From a virus: a stretch of DNA of 41,078 bases. The notes beneath the pieces are model-generated. The model saw only the letters and a list, made by a program, of their open reading frames with translations. It was not told the origin of the DNA and made no database searches. A program made the translations under genes and the position numbers. Location: positions 5,293-46,370 of IMG/VR virus record IMGVR_UViG_3300030061_002646; one strand, 5' to 3'. This document shows positions 22,673 to 35,800 of the stretch, piece by piece; positions within the stretch are counted from its first letter, which is position 1, and every line of letters begins with the position of its first letter.

Positions 22673-25138
22673 TTATGCCACCATTGCTTGCCAAGTTACT
22701 CGCACATCAAAACGCACACTGTATACGCGTGGAGTAATCACTAGATTAACATTGTTGCTATCTATGACCACATCGTAGTTTGCTTGTGAAGTTTCACCTG
22801 AATTGGATTGAACCACCCCGTAAGTAGTAATTCTTGCTCCGCTACCACCATCGTGTGTAATAACTGCTTCTGCACATTCAAACACATCATTGGAATAACC
22901 ATCTTCTCCGTCTATCTCTATTAGCAATTTAGCAGAACGAAATTGTGTCTTATTGAATAGTGTAAAAGTACCAAGATTTTCCGAGCCCGATGTACCTGTA
23001 TCGGCTATATGACCGCTAACTTCACCAAATCCTAAATTATTTACCTGTAGTGGGGCTAACGGCGTTGCTTGATTTATCCCTACTTTAGAAGAATCTACTT
23101 TCAGAACACCCGAATCGATATTTACTGTGCTACTACCTGTGATTGTTGTAAAATTACCAGCACCGTGTAGAGTATCAGCATACACATTAGCCCATCTGAG
23201 AGGGGTGGAGGCATGGGTTGCCCCTAAATTTAGTGCACTATCACTACTAGGCAACCAATGTTGATTAACTTTGAATCCTTCTAAAGTAGCATCTGAGGCG
23301 TGATTACCAAAGAGAATACTTTTGTCGCTGTCAGATGACTTGACGATTATACCCGCACCGTCTACTGAGGCATCATCTCCTTCTGAGCCACTAGGCGAAT
23401 GTGCTAATTCTATTAGTTTGTCATCGACTTGTAGTGTTGTAGAATTAATTACTGTGTTTGTACCATTTACAGTTAAATTACCTGTCACAATCAGGTTCTG
23501 TCCTACTGTAAGCGCAGCATCGCTTGGACCTATTGCAGTTATAGTAGGTTGTGAAGCGTTAATACCAATTACCGCGCTAGATGCTGTTAAACCCGTACCT
23601 GCAAACAATGTCGCCACATCATCTATAGCCTCTTTTTTGGTCACATTAGAAGCATTTGTATCTGAAAAAGATATGAAATCCCCTGAAGCAATTGCTTCTG
23701 CCGTCAAAGAATGAATACCTACACCACTAGTACCAAATTGTGATGCAAAATTACTCGATGTTAATATGACATCGCTACCTATTTTTAAATGAGTGCCTGT
23801 GCCGGTATCTTTCCAAATTGTATTTCCACCTGTGCTACCCGGATTGCTACCAGCAGGAGTCAATTCTACTCCCGTTGGTGCTTTAAATAACGAGGCAGCC
23901 ATAATTATTGGACCACCAACATTCAACGTGTTGCTTGCTGTAGTGAACGTAAGTTGTGCATCATCGGAGAAATTGCTTCCATCGCTTAGTTGTATAGCGC
24001 CCGCTGAACCACTAACACTAGCAGAACCTGAAGTTGCTGCAAGGATTTTTTTCCATGCAGAACCCGTATAAACGAACATAGCACTTGAACCCGCTGCTAC
24101 ATCACCCGCAGTAGCAGAATTTAAACTCAAACCGTTAGGGTCGAACACAACTTTGTTGCTACTTCCTGTAGCCGCATTGAATACAGTTACTACATGACTT
24201 GGTGGAAATGTGCCGCTAGGTGTTAGATTAACAGTACCGCTAGGCGTTGTAAAGAAAAAGTTAGGACCATCGAATTTTACATCTTGTGCAGAATTGGTTG
24301 TGCTCAGTTTGTTGGGTCCTAATCTGTGTGTTGTTCTACCGCTATTTTGAGCACCTGAAAAATACAACACATCGTCGCCGTCACCATCGTTGCTCATCCA
24401 TAAAGCACCCAAATTCGATGCCGTAAAAGCACCATTTTCAGTTCCGCCACCTTGCATACCATCTAAATCACCGTGACTATCAATCCTGTTAGAGTCTGAA
24501 ACTGTCGCACCCAATGCACCTGAAGACATCCTTGAAAGATATATTGGAGAAGGTTTGACAAAAGTTCTAACGTCATATATCGTAGACACATCTATGTCAT
24601 ATGTAGTAGAATTACTAGCAAAAATGACTTTTACAACTGCTAACGCTGTTGTTTGGTCTACATCTAAAGAGCCCCCTTCGTTTAAGAAAGAACTAGGCGC
24701 TACAGGAAAACCACCACTAACTGCTATGCTACCTCTTTCTACTCCTATTCTTTTTACTCCTGTGGAATTGTCAGTTGTAACATAAATTGCAAATAAACAA
24801 GATTGCCCGCTAGTCAATGCTGTTGAAAAATATGTAGAAACGTCAAACACGACATCAAACGTTGCGGGTGCATTTGAAGTATAACCACCAGCAAAATCTA
24901 CTACTAGTCCATCTAATACAGCAAGCCCGCCTTTGATTCTGATTGTTTCTGCATCTACTTTTGACACTGCACCGGATAAAGATGCGGGTGTGTTGCGTAT
25001 CGAAGAACCGGTGTGTGTGTCTTCTAAAAGTAATATTCCGTTCCCATGCACACCTTCTAACATATTAGTTAAAGAAGCCGAAAGTAAAAAATCTCCATCT
25101 GCTAAGTTGTCAGTGTGTGTTTTTAACGGATTGGACAT
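22673..25138 (-). CDS. Tail fibre or baseplate-attached protein, 821 residues
   Basis: The protein begins MSNPLKTHTDNLADGDFLLSA and continues with a beta-rich N-terminal region of about 250 residues, different from the other two fibres. It may be the part that docks to the baseplate. The middle has the GNLTVNGTNTVINSTTLQVDD module shared with the 1,067-residue fibre. The C-terminal 100 residues (FRSAKLLIEIDGE to VTWQAMVA) match that protein's tip domain. I place the start at the second of two adjacent ATGs (25138) because the GAGGTGA at 25143-25149 would be only one base from the first. The first ATG (25141) remains possible and adds one residue. Confidence 0.88.
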   Translation of the reverse strand: MSNPLKTHTDNLADGDFLLSASLTNMLEGVHGNGILLLEDTHTGSSIRNTPASLSGAVSKVDAETIRIKGGLAVLDGLVVDFAGGYTSNAPATFDVVFDVSTYFSTALTSGQSCLFAIYVTTDNSTGVKRIGVERGSIAVSGGFPVAPSSFLNEGGSLDVDQTTALAVVKVIFASNSTTYDIDVSTIYDVRTFVKPSPIYLSRMSSGALGATVSDSNRIDSHGDLDGMQGGGTENGAFTASNLGALWMSNDGDGDDVLYFSGAQNSGRTTHRLGPNKLSTTNSAQDVKFDGPNFFFTTPSGTVNLTPSGTFPPSHVVTVFNAATGSSNKVVFDPNGLSLNSATAGDVAAGSSAMFVYTGSAWKKILAATSGSASVSGSAGAIQLSDGSNFSDDAQLTFTTASNTLNVGGPIIMAASLFKAPTGVELTPAGSNPGSTGGNTIWKDTGTGTHLKIGSDVILTSSNFASQFGTSGVGIHSLTAEAIASGDFISFSDTNASNVTKKEAIDDVATLFAGTGLTASSAVIGINASQPTITAIGPSDAALTVGQNLIVTGNLTVNGTNTVINSTTLQVDDKLIELAHSPSGSEGDDASVDGAGIIVKSSDSDKSILFGNHASDATLEGFKVNQHWLPSSDSALNLGATHASTPLRWANVYADTLHGAGNFTTITGSSTVNIDSGVLKVDSSKVGINQATPLAPLQVNNLGFGEVSGHIADTGTSGSENLGTFTLFNKTQFRSAKLLIEIDGEDGYSNDVFECAEAVITHDGGSGARITTYGVVQSNSGETSQANYDVVIDSNNVNLVITPRVYSVRFDVRVTWQAMVA

Positions 25139-25482
25139 CATTTCACCTCTATTAATACTTGAATTTTAACTTCATTGCTTGTTGTTTTTACGATTGGGGC
25201 AAACACATGACGTGCTATAGGTGTAAAGCCACTCGTATCTTTCATTTGAATATATACTTCTTTTAGGGTTTCATCATAAGAATAAGTGCTAGGTAGGATT
25301 GCTTCGACTAGTAAACTAGAATTATCTAAAATTCTTACAGTTGGCTTCAAAGTGATTATTGGTCTACCAGCAGAACCATCACTACTAGTGGGTGGTGTAC
25401 CATCGAAACCTAAAGTCAATTCGTTAATATTATTTGATATTGTTTCTATCATCAATCTTTTTAGATAATCATTTATTGCCAT
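25138..25482 (-). CDS. Small tail/baseplate-associated protein
   Basis: This 114-residue protein has an N-terminal helix (INDYLKRLMIETISNNI), then beta strands, ending with KTTSNEVKIQVLIEVK. The layout resembles small phage tail proteins that sit between baseplate hub and fibre genes, but I cannot name the family. AGGAG at about 25491-25495 serves as ribosome-binding site within the end of the upstream gene. Its stop TGA overlaps the start region of the large fibre gene, so expression is probably coupled. Confidence 0.8.
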   Translation of the reverse strand: MAINDYLKRLMIETISNNINELTLGFDGTPPTSSDGSAGRPIITLKPTVRILDNSSLLVEAILPSTYSYDETLKEVYIQMKDTSGFTPIARHVFAPIVKTTSNEVKIQVLIEVK

Positions 25483-25483
25483 C

Positions 25484-26878
25484 TTAACTACTCCTTAATT
25501 CAAAATTTTCTATACTTCCCAAACCGATTGTTTCAGCACTACCACCTATTGCGACTCTATTATGATGCTGGCCGATTAATAAACCATTAGTAGAAATCAC
25601 ATTTACAGAAATAAATAAAGTGCTTTTAATCTCTATATCATCGAAGAAACTAAAGTTTAAATTTTGTATTTGTTCTACCAAATCATTTGTGTTTATTTCA
25701 TCGGATGTAATACTATCTTCAAATATACTTTGTAGAGCATCTTCTATACCTAAATCGGTTGATAAAAACTCAAAATCAGACAGTAATGTAGCAGAATCAT
25801 GAACTGCATTTTTGACTACTAATTTACCTAAAGGTGTCATTACTAAATCACCCGGTCTCACCATCCACGCATTTACATGCCCGTTACTTTCTATACTACC
25901 TCTTAACAAATTGTTGCTTTTTAATGCGTTTCTTGCAACTGTGTATGCTTCAGCGGTTGAAGATATGGTAGGGTCGTATATGGGTGCACCTTCGACTATA
26001 TTTACACTATTACCGCCTTGTTGTCTTTCTCCATCATTTAATGTAACTGAAACTTCATCGTTAATAGCCAAAGGATGACCCGTTACTGTAATTTTGTTTA
26101 ACAAATCATCTTTAGGGTTTTCTCTTCTTGAGCCAATTCTACTGCTGTCTGATAGATTATAACCATATTTATGGTGATTAAAGGGCACGAACAGTAGATT
26201 TCCATATACATCAAAATCTAAAATTCTATTGTCTTTTTTACCTAATAGTTTTAGGGCTGTAATTAAATTTATGTTGTTAAAATTATTTGCAAAGAAATTT
26301 CTACTATGTTTCAATCTTTGTGTGGTTGAATTAGTTATTGTTAAAGGCTCACCTATAGAAAACGATGTCAAATTTTTATCAATTGATTCTGACATGCGAA
26401 TGGCTAAATCTGTAGTCCTAAAACCCACGTCTATCGGTTGACCCATATGCACATTTTTTCCATCAAAACCTAAATCTTTTAGACTTTTATTTTTCATATT
26501 GCTTAAATTTAATCTTATTTTTTTATCTAATATGTCAACTTTATTTTGAAAAATCTTTTTACTAGTATCTTTTGAATCATAAAGCAAATTAGTTGACTTG
26601 TTAATGCCTTCTGTAGACCAAACATTACTTTCATAGGTATGGCCGGGAGTTTTTGTGTGTGAGAGCAATAGACTTGATTCTTCTTCTTCAATAGAATATG
26701 TTTTTTCTGTTGCTATTGAATAGTCTCTAGTAATCATTGTAACTTTTGCTATATCCTTATTTTGTGATTCATACTTTCCATAGTGTATTGCGTTATCAAC
26801 AAATACAGGTTTTCTAACGTCCGTCATAATTTCTGTTAATGACTCAGTAAAAGCGGCTTTTGTTGAACTTATTCTCAT
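25484..26878 (-). CDS. Candidate tail hub or baseplate protein
   Basis: The 464-residue protein is beta-rich with short helices and no enzymatic motif. A central region (LLNKITVTGHPLAINDEVSV, then YTVARNALKSNNLLRGSIESNG, then MVRPGDLVMTPLGKLVV) looks like the domain order of tail hub proteins (late control D/gp27-like), where a VxPGDxV segment is common. That resemblance is by eye only. It overlaps the giant gene by four bases (ATGA at 26875-26878) and lies before the small tail protein and fibres, fitting a baseplate location. The first 100 residues are polar and may be an extended arm. Coding status is firm; the role is a moderate inference. Confidence 0.8.
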   Translation of the reverse strand: MRISSTKAAFTESLTEIMTDVRKPVFVDNAIHYGKYESQNKDIAKVTMITRDYSIATEKTYSIEEEESSLLLSHTKTPGHTYESNVWSTEGINKSTNLLYDSKDTSKKIFQNKVDILDKKIRLNLSNMKNKSLKDLGFDGKNVHMGQPIDVGFRTTDLAIRMSESIDKNLTSFSIGEPLTITNSTTQRLKHSRNFFANNFNNINLITALKLLGKKDNRILDFDVYGNLLFVPFNHHKYGYNLSDSSRIGSRRENPKDDLLNKITVTGHPLAINDEVSVTLNDGERQQGGNSVNIVEGAPIYDPTISSTAEAYTVARNALKSNNLLRGSIESNGHVNAWMVRPGDLVMTPLGKLVVKNAVHDSATLLSDFEFLSTDLGIEDALQSIFEDSITSDEINTNDLVEQIQNLNFSFFDDIEIKSTLFISVNVISTNGLLIGQHHNRVAIGGSAETIGLGSIENFELRSS

Positions 26879-29800
26879 GTTGCATCACCGCTGTGGTCAT
26901 CTGTGCTAAATGTTACATCACCCTTGTGTCCTTTTGGATGCAAAGTTTGTGTAAATCTAGGTTTAACAGTGTAATCTTTGTTTCTTATGCTATCTGCTCT
27001 ATGGTGTTGAAGTGTATTTTCTGTTACTAAGACTCTACCTATTGCTGTTTTTAAATCATCTAAATCAAAACTACTAGATTCACTTGTAGTTAATGTAGGA
27101 CCGGTAGAATCCATAGTCGCATAATCATTTGAAAAAGCAACTATAGGATAATAAGGACCATTTGCATTAGGAGTAGAAGTTCCATTAGGTAAAAACATAG
27201 CAGAAGGAGCAGGTGTATCTATATCATAAGTAAAGAGTCCATACTTTCCACCCGAAGTAGCATTTAGATAATTCAAAGTATATTGTGGGCTACTAGAATG
27301 CAAAGTGTCATTAAATCGATACAATTCTAAGTGTCTATTATCTAACAATCTTATTGGTTTCATAAGGAATCTTATTGATTTATCTTTATGGTTATTCTTT
27401 GTGTTTTTACTATTTCTAGTTTCGCTTTGGAAAGGATTAGTTGTGTAAGAAGGCGATGATAAACTATTTCTTCCCCAATTTTCATCGCTGACAGCACCTG
27501 CATAACTACTCATATCTAATATGTAAGACCCACCATATGGTCTCACAGGGTTTGTGTGTGAAAATCTTAGTATTGAAGATACGGGCGAACCATTGCTTTG
27601 CCTAGCAAAAGAACTTGGTGATATAAAATCATTTAGTGTTTTTACATCTCTTTGTAGCGCTGCACTAAGTGAAAATCTTTGTCCTACGTTTCTATCAGTG
27701 TGTAAACTGTGTGCTTCGGTGTTAATAACAACATTGCTTTCTTCGGCGGCGTTTCCAAGTATTGGAGCATCTATGCCTATTCTAGGGCTACTTCTACTCA
27801 TAGGGTCTGCGTGTTTACTAGATGTAACCAAAGTCTCAGTCCTAGCACTTACATTGGCTGATGGTTTTAACAAACCGTCTTCAGATACAGAAAGTTTTTC
27901 ACTTATACCTCTCTTAACCTCATTAGGTTCTAATACATCGTTTTTAGGTCTTTTGAATCCTTTACCAAACAAAGGTTGGTTTGTATTTCCGCTTATTACT
28001 ATACCTGTTTTAGAGTCATTTACAGAAACATCAGTAAATATACACTCGTTGAAAGATGTTGGATATCTCATACCTCTACCGCTGCCCATACAACCAATTC
28101 TTAAAGAATGCACAGGGGAAAACACATCTACTAAATCGCTATCGCTTGAGCCAACATTAGCGTCATTATCTGTGCCGCCAAATCTAGGTATAGTAGAATT
28201 ATTTTGTAATGATACATTGCCGCTAGAATTTATTACATTTTTTACATTGAACAAAGGTTTTGCGTTATTCCATATTCTGTCATAAGGCGTGTTAGCACCC
28301 ATTTTGTAAGCATTACCACAATCCCAAGCAGGTCTGATACCAAATCCTCTAACAGGGCTACGCCTAACATCTTCGCCTCTTTCGTTACCCCACCAATCTA
28401 CTATGTAATATTGTGATGCTAATGACAATTCTTTGATATCTTTACCTTCGCCATCGCCCCACCAATCTCTTTGAACTGTGTTTTTGTTTCTCAGTGTTCT
28501 GAGTGGAGCACCAAAAGCCCTTGTCATTCTCCTACCTTGAGAATATCTTACTTGTTGCCCTGCTATGTCTAAATTTAACATCCCTGTGAAACTAGTTAGT
28601 CTTTCTAAAATACCTGTGTATAGCAATGGTATACTACCGTGAGCCTCCGTTTGTATAATCGGTCCAGCATCGTAATTTGTGGTATTATAGGCACTACCAC
28701 TAGCAGCGCCTTCGTATACGGCTCGTGCAGGTAATAATCCCCAACGAGGTCTATTATGCGCTTGTTTTAGTGAAATTCTGTAACCAAATCTTCTTCTTAG
28801 GTCAGTGCTATCGGCTGAACCATCATCGTTAGTATCTGCGCTTATACCTACAGTTGCACTGTATATCTTGTCAGCAGTACCGGTACCACTACCTGCTCCT
28901 GTAGCAGTAAAATAAGTACCGACTGTGTTGTTAGCAGAACCTACGTTTGTGAATGTTGTGTTACCTGCGGTTGTTATCCTATACAACACACCGGTGACAA
29001 AAGAACCAGCGTTGGTAGCAGCGCCTGAAAAGTCTCCATCGTCAGTCCAAATAAGCCCCATAGATTGATGGTTGCCGGGTTTAGTCCAAGATGCTGATGC
29101 TAGTGTATATGTTTCCAAACTACTTGCTTGTGGACCACCTCTACTTCCACAAGGCCAATATCTGTTGTAAAGTATAGAGCCGAATTCGCTAGTGCTTGAG
29201 GCTCCGGTATCATTAAGATTACTTGCATCGTACACTGCACCAGCGCGGTCTGTTGTTTTTTGTCCTTTCACTTTAAGAGAAAAAGGACCCATGCTCATAG
29301 CATATGTAGCAGAATGATAATGTATGGTTTCAAAGTGTTCAGGTAGCGAGTTATATTTGTCAGCATTGACAGGTTCGGCATTCCAAGCGCGGTTAGCATC
29401 ATCTGAATACACTGTATATGGTCTACCTAAGTTTTCATGCCATAAACAAATAAAAGCATCAGGCGGATGTAAATTGTTGGTGTCTTTACTTCCTTTTCCG
29501 ATTTCGGATATATTATTTTTAAATACGCTTTTTGTTTTATCGAAGTATGACTTTGAATTAACAAGAGATAAAACTGCACCAACGTAGAGTTTCTCAAAGA
29601 ACGCTGCACTGCTACTTGAAACGTCTATGGTAAAAGTTACAGGTAGGTTAATTTCTCCGGCTGCATAACCGTGTCTTTTGGTATATGTTGCTCTATAGAT
29701 AGAAGTCCCACCAGCAGAACCACTTCTTGCTCTAAATTGTAACTTCTCACCAAAACGAGGCTTTGAAGGGAAGGCACTAGCGTTATCAACTACTATGGTT

Positions 29801-32800
29801 TTATTCGTTGCACTGAAAGAAACTACTTCACAAGTTGGTAATTTAGATACATTTTGCAATGTGTGAGAATAAATTTCAGGATGCACTGTGGGATATCCCT
29901 GAATAGTTAGTGTGTTACCTATACTCCCATATGTGCTTCTAGAAAAAGAATAATAATCATCAGGTGCATTTTGAGCCATCCCTCTAAGCCCTTCATCGTT
30001 TGATATATCATCGTTAGATATATCCCCATGAAGTATGCTCCACCATGGTACATTCAAAGTTACGCCCGGTGTAGAATCTGAAAACATAGGAGCATATGGA
30101 AATCCTCTTCTAGTAAAGGAAGGACTTTCATTTAGATTGACACCATAAGGATTGTATAATAATAAAGAGGGTATTTTAGTGAATTGGCTTGCGAAATCAG
30201 CATCTAAATCTAACATTAATTCATTCACCATGACTTCACAACCTCTCACGTCTGCTTGTGTAGAACGTGCTAAAATTAGAGTCATACCACCAACTTCTAC
30301 CTCATTATGTCTTATACCAATAACAGTGTTAACCTGTTGTGAAGTGATTTTATACGAAGCAGTAAGTTCTGCACCACCTATTTGATTATCGAAAAGATTA
30401 GGTTGTATAATTATTTGATAAGCACCTACTTCGGCAGGGTCAGGGAAATGATTTGCTAAAGTGTATGAAGCAGCGGCTTGCAAAACTATGCTATGACCAC
30501 CTGCTTTATTTATTTGTCCAGCATCACCAGCGCTTGCTAAAACACCATATCCATCCCATTTAACTGCTGTCTCAAACATCAATGTAAATGCACCACCGTG
30601 TAAATCTGAAGGACCACTAGGTGCAGCATTGATAGCGCTAAAGTTTATTTCTGCTTCCATGGGGTTTAATGAGTCGGAATACGTTGTTCCTAAATCAGAT
30701 TTAGTTGGTATGAACTCATCAACTGCTATGATTCTATCTTGCAAAGCAGTGCTATCCATAGTTTGTAAAGATAAAGCATAATCTGCTCTATTTTTCTTAT
30801 ATAGAGATTGATACACAGGGTGCGCCCAATGACCCGGTAACATAGGCATTGTAGCATTCACAAAGTGATGACCCATCCTTGGATAAGGCATTGGTGTCAT
30901 TATAGGTTTGGAGTATCTAGTATATGCGTTATCTACACTTGTCATGTATTCAGTGTGTGCCATATCAGGCGAATTGCCGCTAACTTCAGCATGGTCTCTC
31001 AATCTATTAGCAGCAAAGAAACGATTGCTACCTGCTGGTATGTAGTATGAGGGCACTAGGTAAAGTGTGCCACCTTCGGCCACAAGATTAGTAAAATCTT
31101 CATCTACTTTTACTCCTGTAAAGGTGCTACCATCTACTCCCGTATAAGTAGCAATGCCGCTGGAACCAGCATCGTTGTATAGTCGTATATATCTTCTGTG
31201 GTCGTTATCTTCTTTAGTGCCAAAATCTGTGGCATCAGAACCTCTTTTCCACACATAAGCATTTGGTGCTGCATTTACGGTTAATATTGTACCTGAAATT
31301 GATACGTATTGTAAAGTTTGAGAAACAACATTACCACTAGCATACACATTGGGATAACGGTGTGTGTTAGTGTGGCCCATCTTAGTAACGTGGAAGAATA
31401 GCGCTCTATCGTGTAATTCATAAGCACCTCTAAGTCCATTACTGTTAAAGCCACCAACAGAACTTCTTTTAGTCAACACATCGTATTTTTCCCATCCTGT
31501 TTCTTCATATGTAGGGTGTCCTTGTGACGCACCAAACGTATTGTCAAAGAACCTACTCAACCTAGTAGATGCATCTCCGGGGTGGTGCATACCACCGGAA
31601 CCAAATGTTTCATTTTGATATGCTTGTATAGGGTCAAAACCGGAACGAACCACTATGTTGCCCGGTATTGAATTTGGGTCAGGTAGTTGCACTGCTAGTG
31701 TTGGTGAGAAACCTGAGTTTGCTAAAGCGGGTCCTTTTTTAACATCAATTGTGTCGCTAGAAACCCCTAGTCCAACATCAAACACAGTTCCTGTTTTTTG
31801 TATAGCGAAGTCGTTTAGATTGAATGCTCTTATGATAGTCCCTAATGGGCTACCACCTTGTATCACATGTGTTTGTCCAGCATCGTCTACTACGGTTACT
31901 TCTTCAAATTGTAATTCTTCGTTTGGAATTTGTAAAGCATTCATAACCAAAGTGGGATTAGTAGATGCCAACTGTGGGTGAGAGAGTTCTTGTGCTTGCA
32001 AGACCGGCATCATAGAAGAATTGGTTGTTTCAAACGTAAATCTAACATTACCATATATTTTTTCTCCGGTTAAGTAAGCAGTATTGCTATTAACTCTAGT
32101 AACAAAAGGCACAGCACCCATACCTCTAGCGTTAATTGCGGGTAATGAGAGGTTGCCGCCATCCATTCTCTTCCATACTATATTCTCTACAGAAAAATTT
32201 CTACCTGTCGTGTTTGAGTATGTTTGATAACCATTAACATCAGACAACCAATACTGATTTGAAAATCCGGTTTTTGCTGTATATGCAGTACCGCTATACT
32301 TATCCTCTACTACATTTCTTTCTGTATCGGTTGATTCAAGATTATAAGAACCCGGAGAATAATCTAAGTCATGTATTAAATCGCCTGTTTTTGCTCTATC
32401 GGGTGTAGCATTTGAAAGATTTAAGTCTGAAGAAACAGCACCATGCATGAGTTTGTATGTTTGTGCATCTGCTTCGCTAAAGAGTGTATCAATCCAATTT
32501 GCTTCTATGGTGCCTGTCGGTACTACAGTACCATCTGCTATCAAAGCCTCTACGTTTGGACCAGCGTTAGCGGGCGCTGTAAAGCGGTCTTGTCCGTGAA
32601 TTCTTTCATCCCAAGTAGTAGTACCAGCGTTTGCTTTACCACCTGCTTGTTTTAGATGCAACCAATCTCCTACTGCTACTACTCCATCTCTATCTCTTTT
32701 AGCAACTAGAGCCAACTCGCTTTCATATGACACCACAAGGAAGGCGGAAGAATAGACACCTTGTGGTTGTTCCATACCTTCGGGCAACAAACTAGTGTTG

Positions 32801-35800
32801 GTTGATTTGTTACTAAATTCATAGTTAGTGGGTTCTGCTGATAGGTTGTAAGGCGCAGCGTCTTCAGCATCTTTGAATGTATAACCTCTAGATGTTGAAT
32901 TCAAAGCATTAGAAGCATATACATTATCTATGTATGCTTTTTGATTAGAAGCACTAAAACCCCCATCCAATAAACTTGTAGACTCAGGACTAGCGAACAT
33001 AGGTGCTATTTGAGGTAAATGGCCGTAAACATTCATCACTGTACTAGCAGAACCGTAAGGAGAGAAATTCAACAATGAATGATAAGCACCTAAACCCGAA
33101 GCATAACCGGTAGTTGTTGAAGTAGTTATCTTTAAACTGTTAAGTTTAGAATACCTTTCACCATGCCAACCAACCACACCCGTAGGTTTTGTTCTGTCTA
33201 CTGCATCTACTATACCTGAGAAATGAGCCTGAGTCATGTGGTCCCGCGTAGCGTCAGTTTCGTTGTTATATCTGATAATACCGCTTTTCGACCACACATA
33301 CAATTTTCTACTTGTGTTTGGAGAGACCCCACCGTTATCGTGTAAAAATCCTTTATCTATTGCTGTACCACCAACTTTTTTATTTGGTGCTAAATAGAAT
33401 CTAGCGACATAGTTACTACTAGTGAAATATATTTGTTTCATAAAGTAACATGCATATGATGCATCACTAGCCGTACCGGTTATATCGCCTCTTAGCCAAC
33501 CTGAAGCAGGGAGATTTTTTAATAAATCTACATCAGCGGGAGCAACAGGTGCACTTTCGATATAGTAAGGTTCGCTACTAGATTCATATGTACCACTAGC
33601 ATTGCCTATATCCACCCATCCATATCTATCTTGTCTCATAGCATTACCCATGCTAGGCATATGTGTGCCACCCATTGCTTTGAGTGCACCAGCGCCGGGG
33701 AACGTGTTTATCGCTGCTCCGATAACAGTGGCTAATTCTTCACCGTTTTGGCATCTAGTACCATCAATAACTATGTATTCCATATCTGTGTCATCTTCAT
33801 CTATTGTAGAAGTGCCGGTTATTATTGTCTTTAACATAGCACCAGCGACACGGAATGCTGTGGGATTAATCTTAGAATAGCCTGAAACGCTCATTCTTGA
33901 TGCGCTGCCCTTTGCAGGGTTAAATGTGATTTGGTCGTCAAGCCAACTACCGCCCGGATGGAAACCCCCGTCCATATGAAAGACAGTATCTGAAGCAGTA
34001 GCAATACCATACCCCAACATCGGAGTGTGGTTCAAAGGTTGAGTTCTACTATCGTAAGAAGATTCAGTCCATAACATTTGACCAAACATTCTACCATGTG
34101 AAGGTCTTTGTTTGTATGTTCTACCTAGAGAATATCCCGCAGGTGTTTCCCAATTAACTACGCCACGCCAATGATATGAAGCATTAGCAAGATACTCCGC
34201 TTTGTCGGGAGGTAAGTAATTTCTATCAGCGTTGTTTATGTGATTATGGAAAGTATTGGTCATCAAAGGAACACTAGAAAACGAGTCTCCTAGTATAGAA
34301 GCGCCGGTAGTAATAACGCGACCCGGATGTGGCTCTTTTGGATTTGAAACTGTGGTCTCTTCTCTTATTGGAAAAGCCTGTCCGGGTCCAAACACAAGGT
34401 AAGTAGTTTTATTCTCTTTACCATTAATATGGTCTTCATAACGTGCTGTAGGATGAGGAAATCTAAGAACCAAAGGAACCGCTTTTGCTTTCACTACATC
34501 TCCCGTTGTGGTTGTTCCTGTTCTGTCTAAATCTGTGCTTAACACATTGTCTTTATTGAAGAAAGGCGGTAGAGGACTTGCTCTATGTTGATTCAATAAA
34601 GCAGTTCCGGGGAAAAATGATAATATAGCATTGCAATCCAACATAGCGAAACTAGTTGATATCTCATTGGCATTTTGAATTCCTGTTGTGCCTGTAGGAC
34701 CATTTGCATAGGGGTGTGTATAGAATTCTGTGTAGTCGTTCTTTGTTCCATCATTAACATCCATGACCACCCCGCTAAAACCCCCACCGAAGAACAAAGG
34801 AACACTATGGTCTACACTAGATTTTCCACCTCTAAAATATACTAAGGGTTCGGAGAAAACGCTGCCTATTGAACGTATACCAGCGAATTTAGAATCTAAA
34901 TGTCTGTGCAGGAAATCATCTGTGGAAGACCTAGCAGAAGGCCAATTAATTTCAGTTTCTACATCCCAAATCATAGAATTGTGCGAAGCAAAACTTGCAT
35001 CATCTGCTTTGCTTGTTAACACAACGCTCTTTTCTTCATCAAAGTGCACTCTTGCAATTTCCCCAAAAGAACGTACGCCATCACTTGATACAAATGTACT
35101 AGCAGGTATCAAGAAGTGATAAGCACTAGTTACACTCTTAAATTTCTTATCTGTAGCCCATTCAGTATCGCTAAACGCACTGATATCAATTTGAAGCATA
35201 GGGTTTTCTATCTTCGGTAATATGTGGTCTCCGCACACAGCAGTATAGTTCTCACCTGTGAGATTCTTTTTCCATATCGCTGTGCTAATTGGATTATTAT
35301 TGCTATCAACCATGACAGGTGAAGCGGTGTTTCCATTAGGCCCTTTAGATTTTGTTGAAATTTGTAATAAAGTCTTAGGTATATATCCACAATCTATTTT
35401 TTTGCTCGCATCTATTTCAGCATCTGTATATGCTCTATCTGTGCCAAAACTCCATACACCTGTGTTACTTTGTTCTGCTTTTTCTATTTCACCAAATTCT
35501 AAGTGTGCGGCTTGTATACCTAAATCTTCACCTAAAGTAGCCTTAAAGAATTTCGACAAAGGCGTAATTGTGTTTTGATTATTGAAGGGTTTTATGGTTA
35601 TAGCATTAGCAGAAACTCCCCATTCGCCAAATGTTTTGCCATCGGATGCATACATGTTTCTACAATCAAAATTTGTGTTACCACTAGCATTTATCGCAGC
35701 AGCGGTTGCAGCAGCCATTAGTTCATCAGTAAGAAGTGTAGTCCAATTCAAAGTGGGTGATACTATATGTATAACTGTACCATTACTAGGTTTATTTTTT

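Noticed and set aside
27554-28285. A 243-codon plus-strand open frame inside the giant gene
   Set aside because: It is antisense to a well-supported coding frame, has no ribosome-binding site or promoter, and its translation is rich in Leu/Ser as expected for the reverse complement of a Ser/Asn-rich gene.
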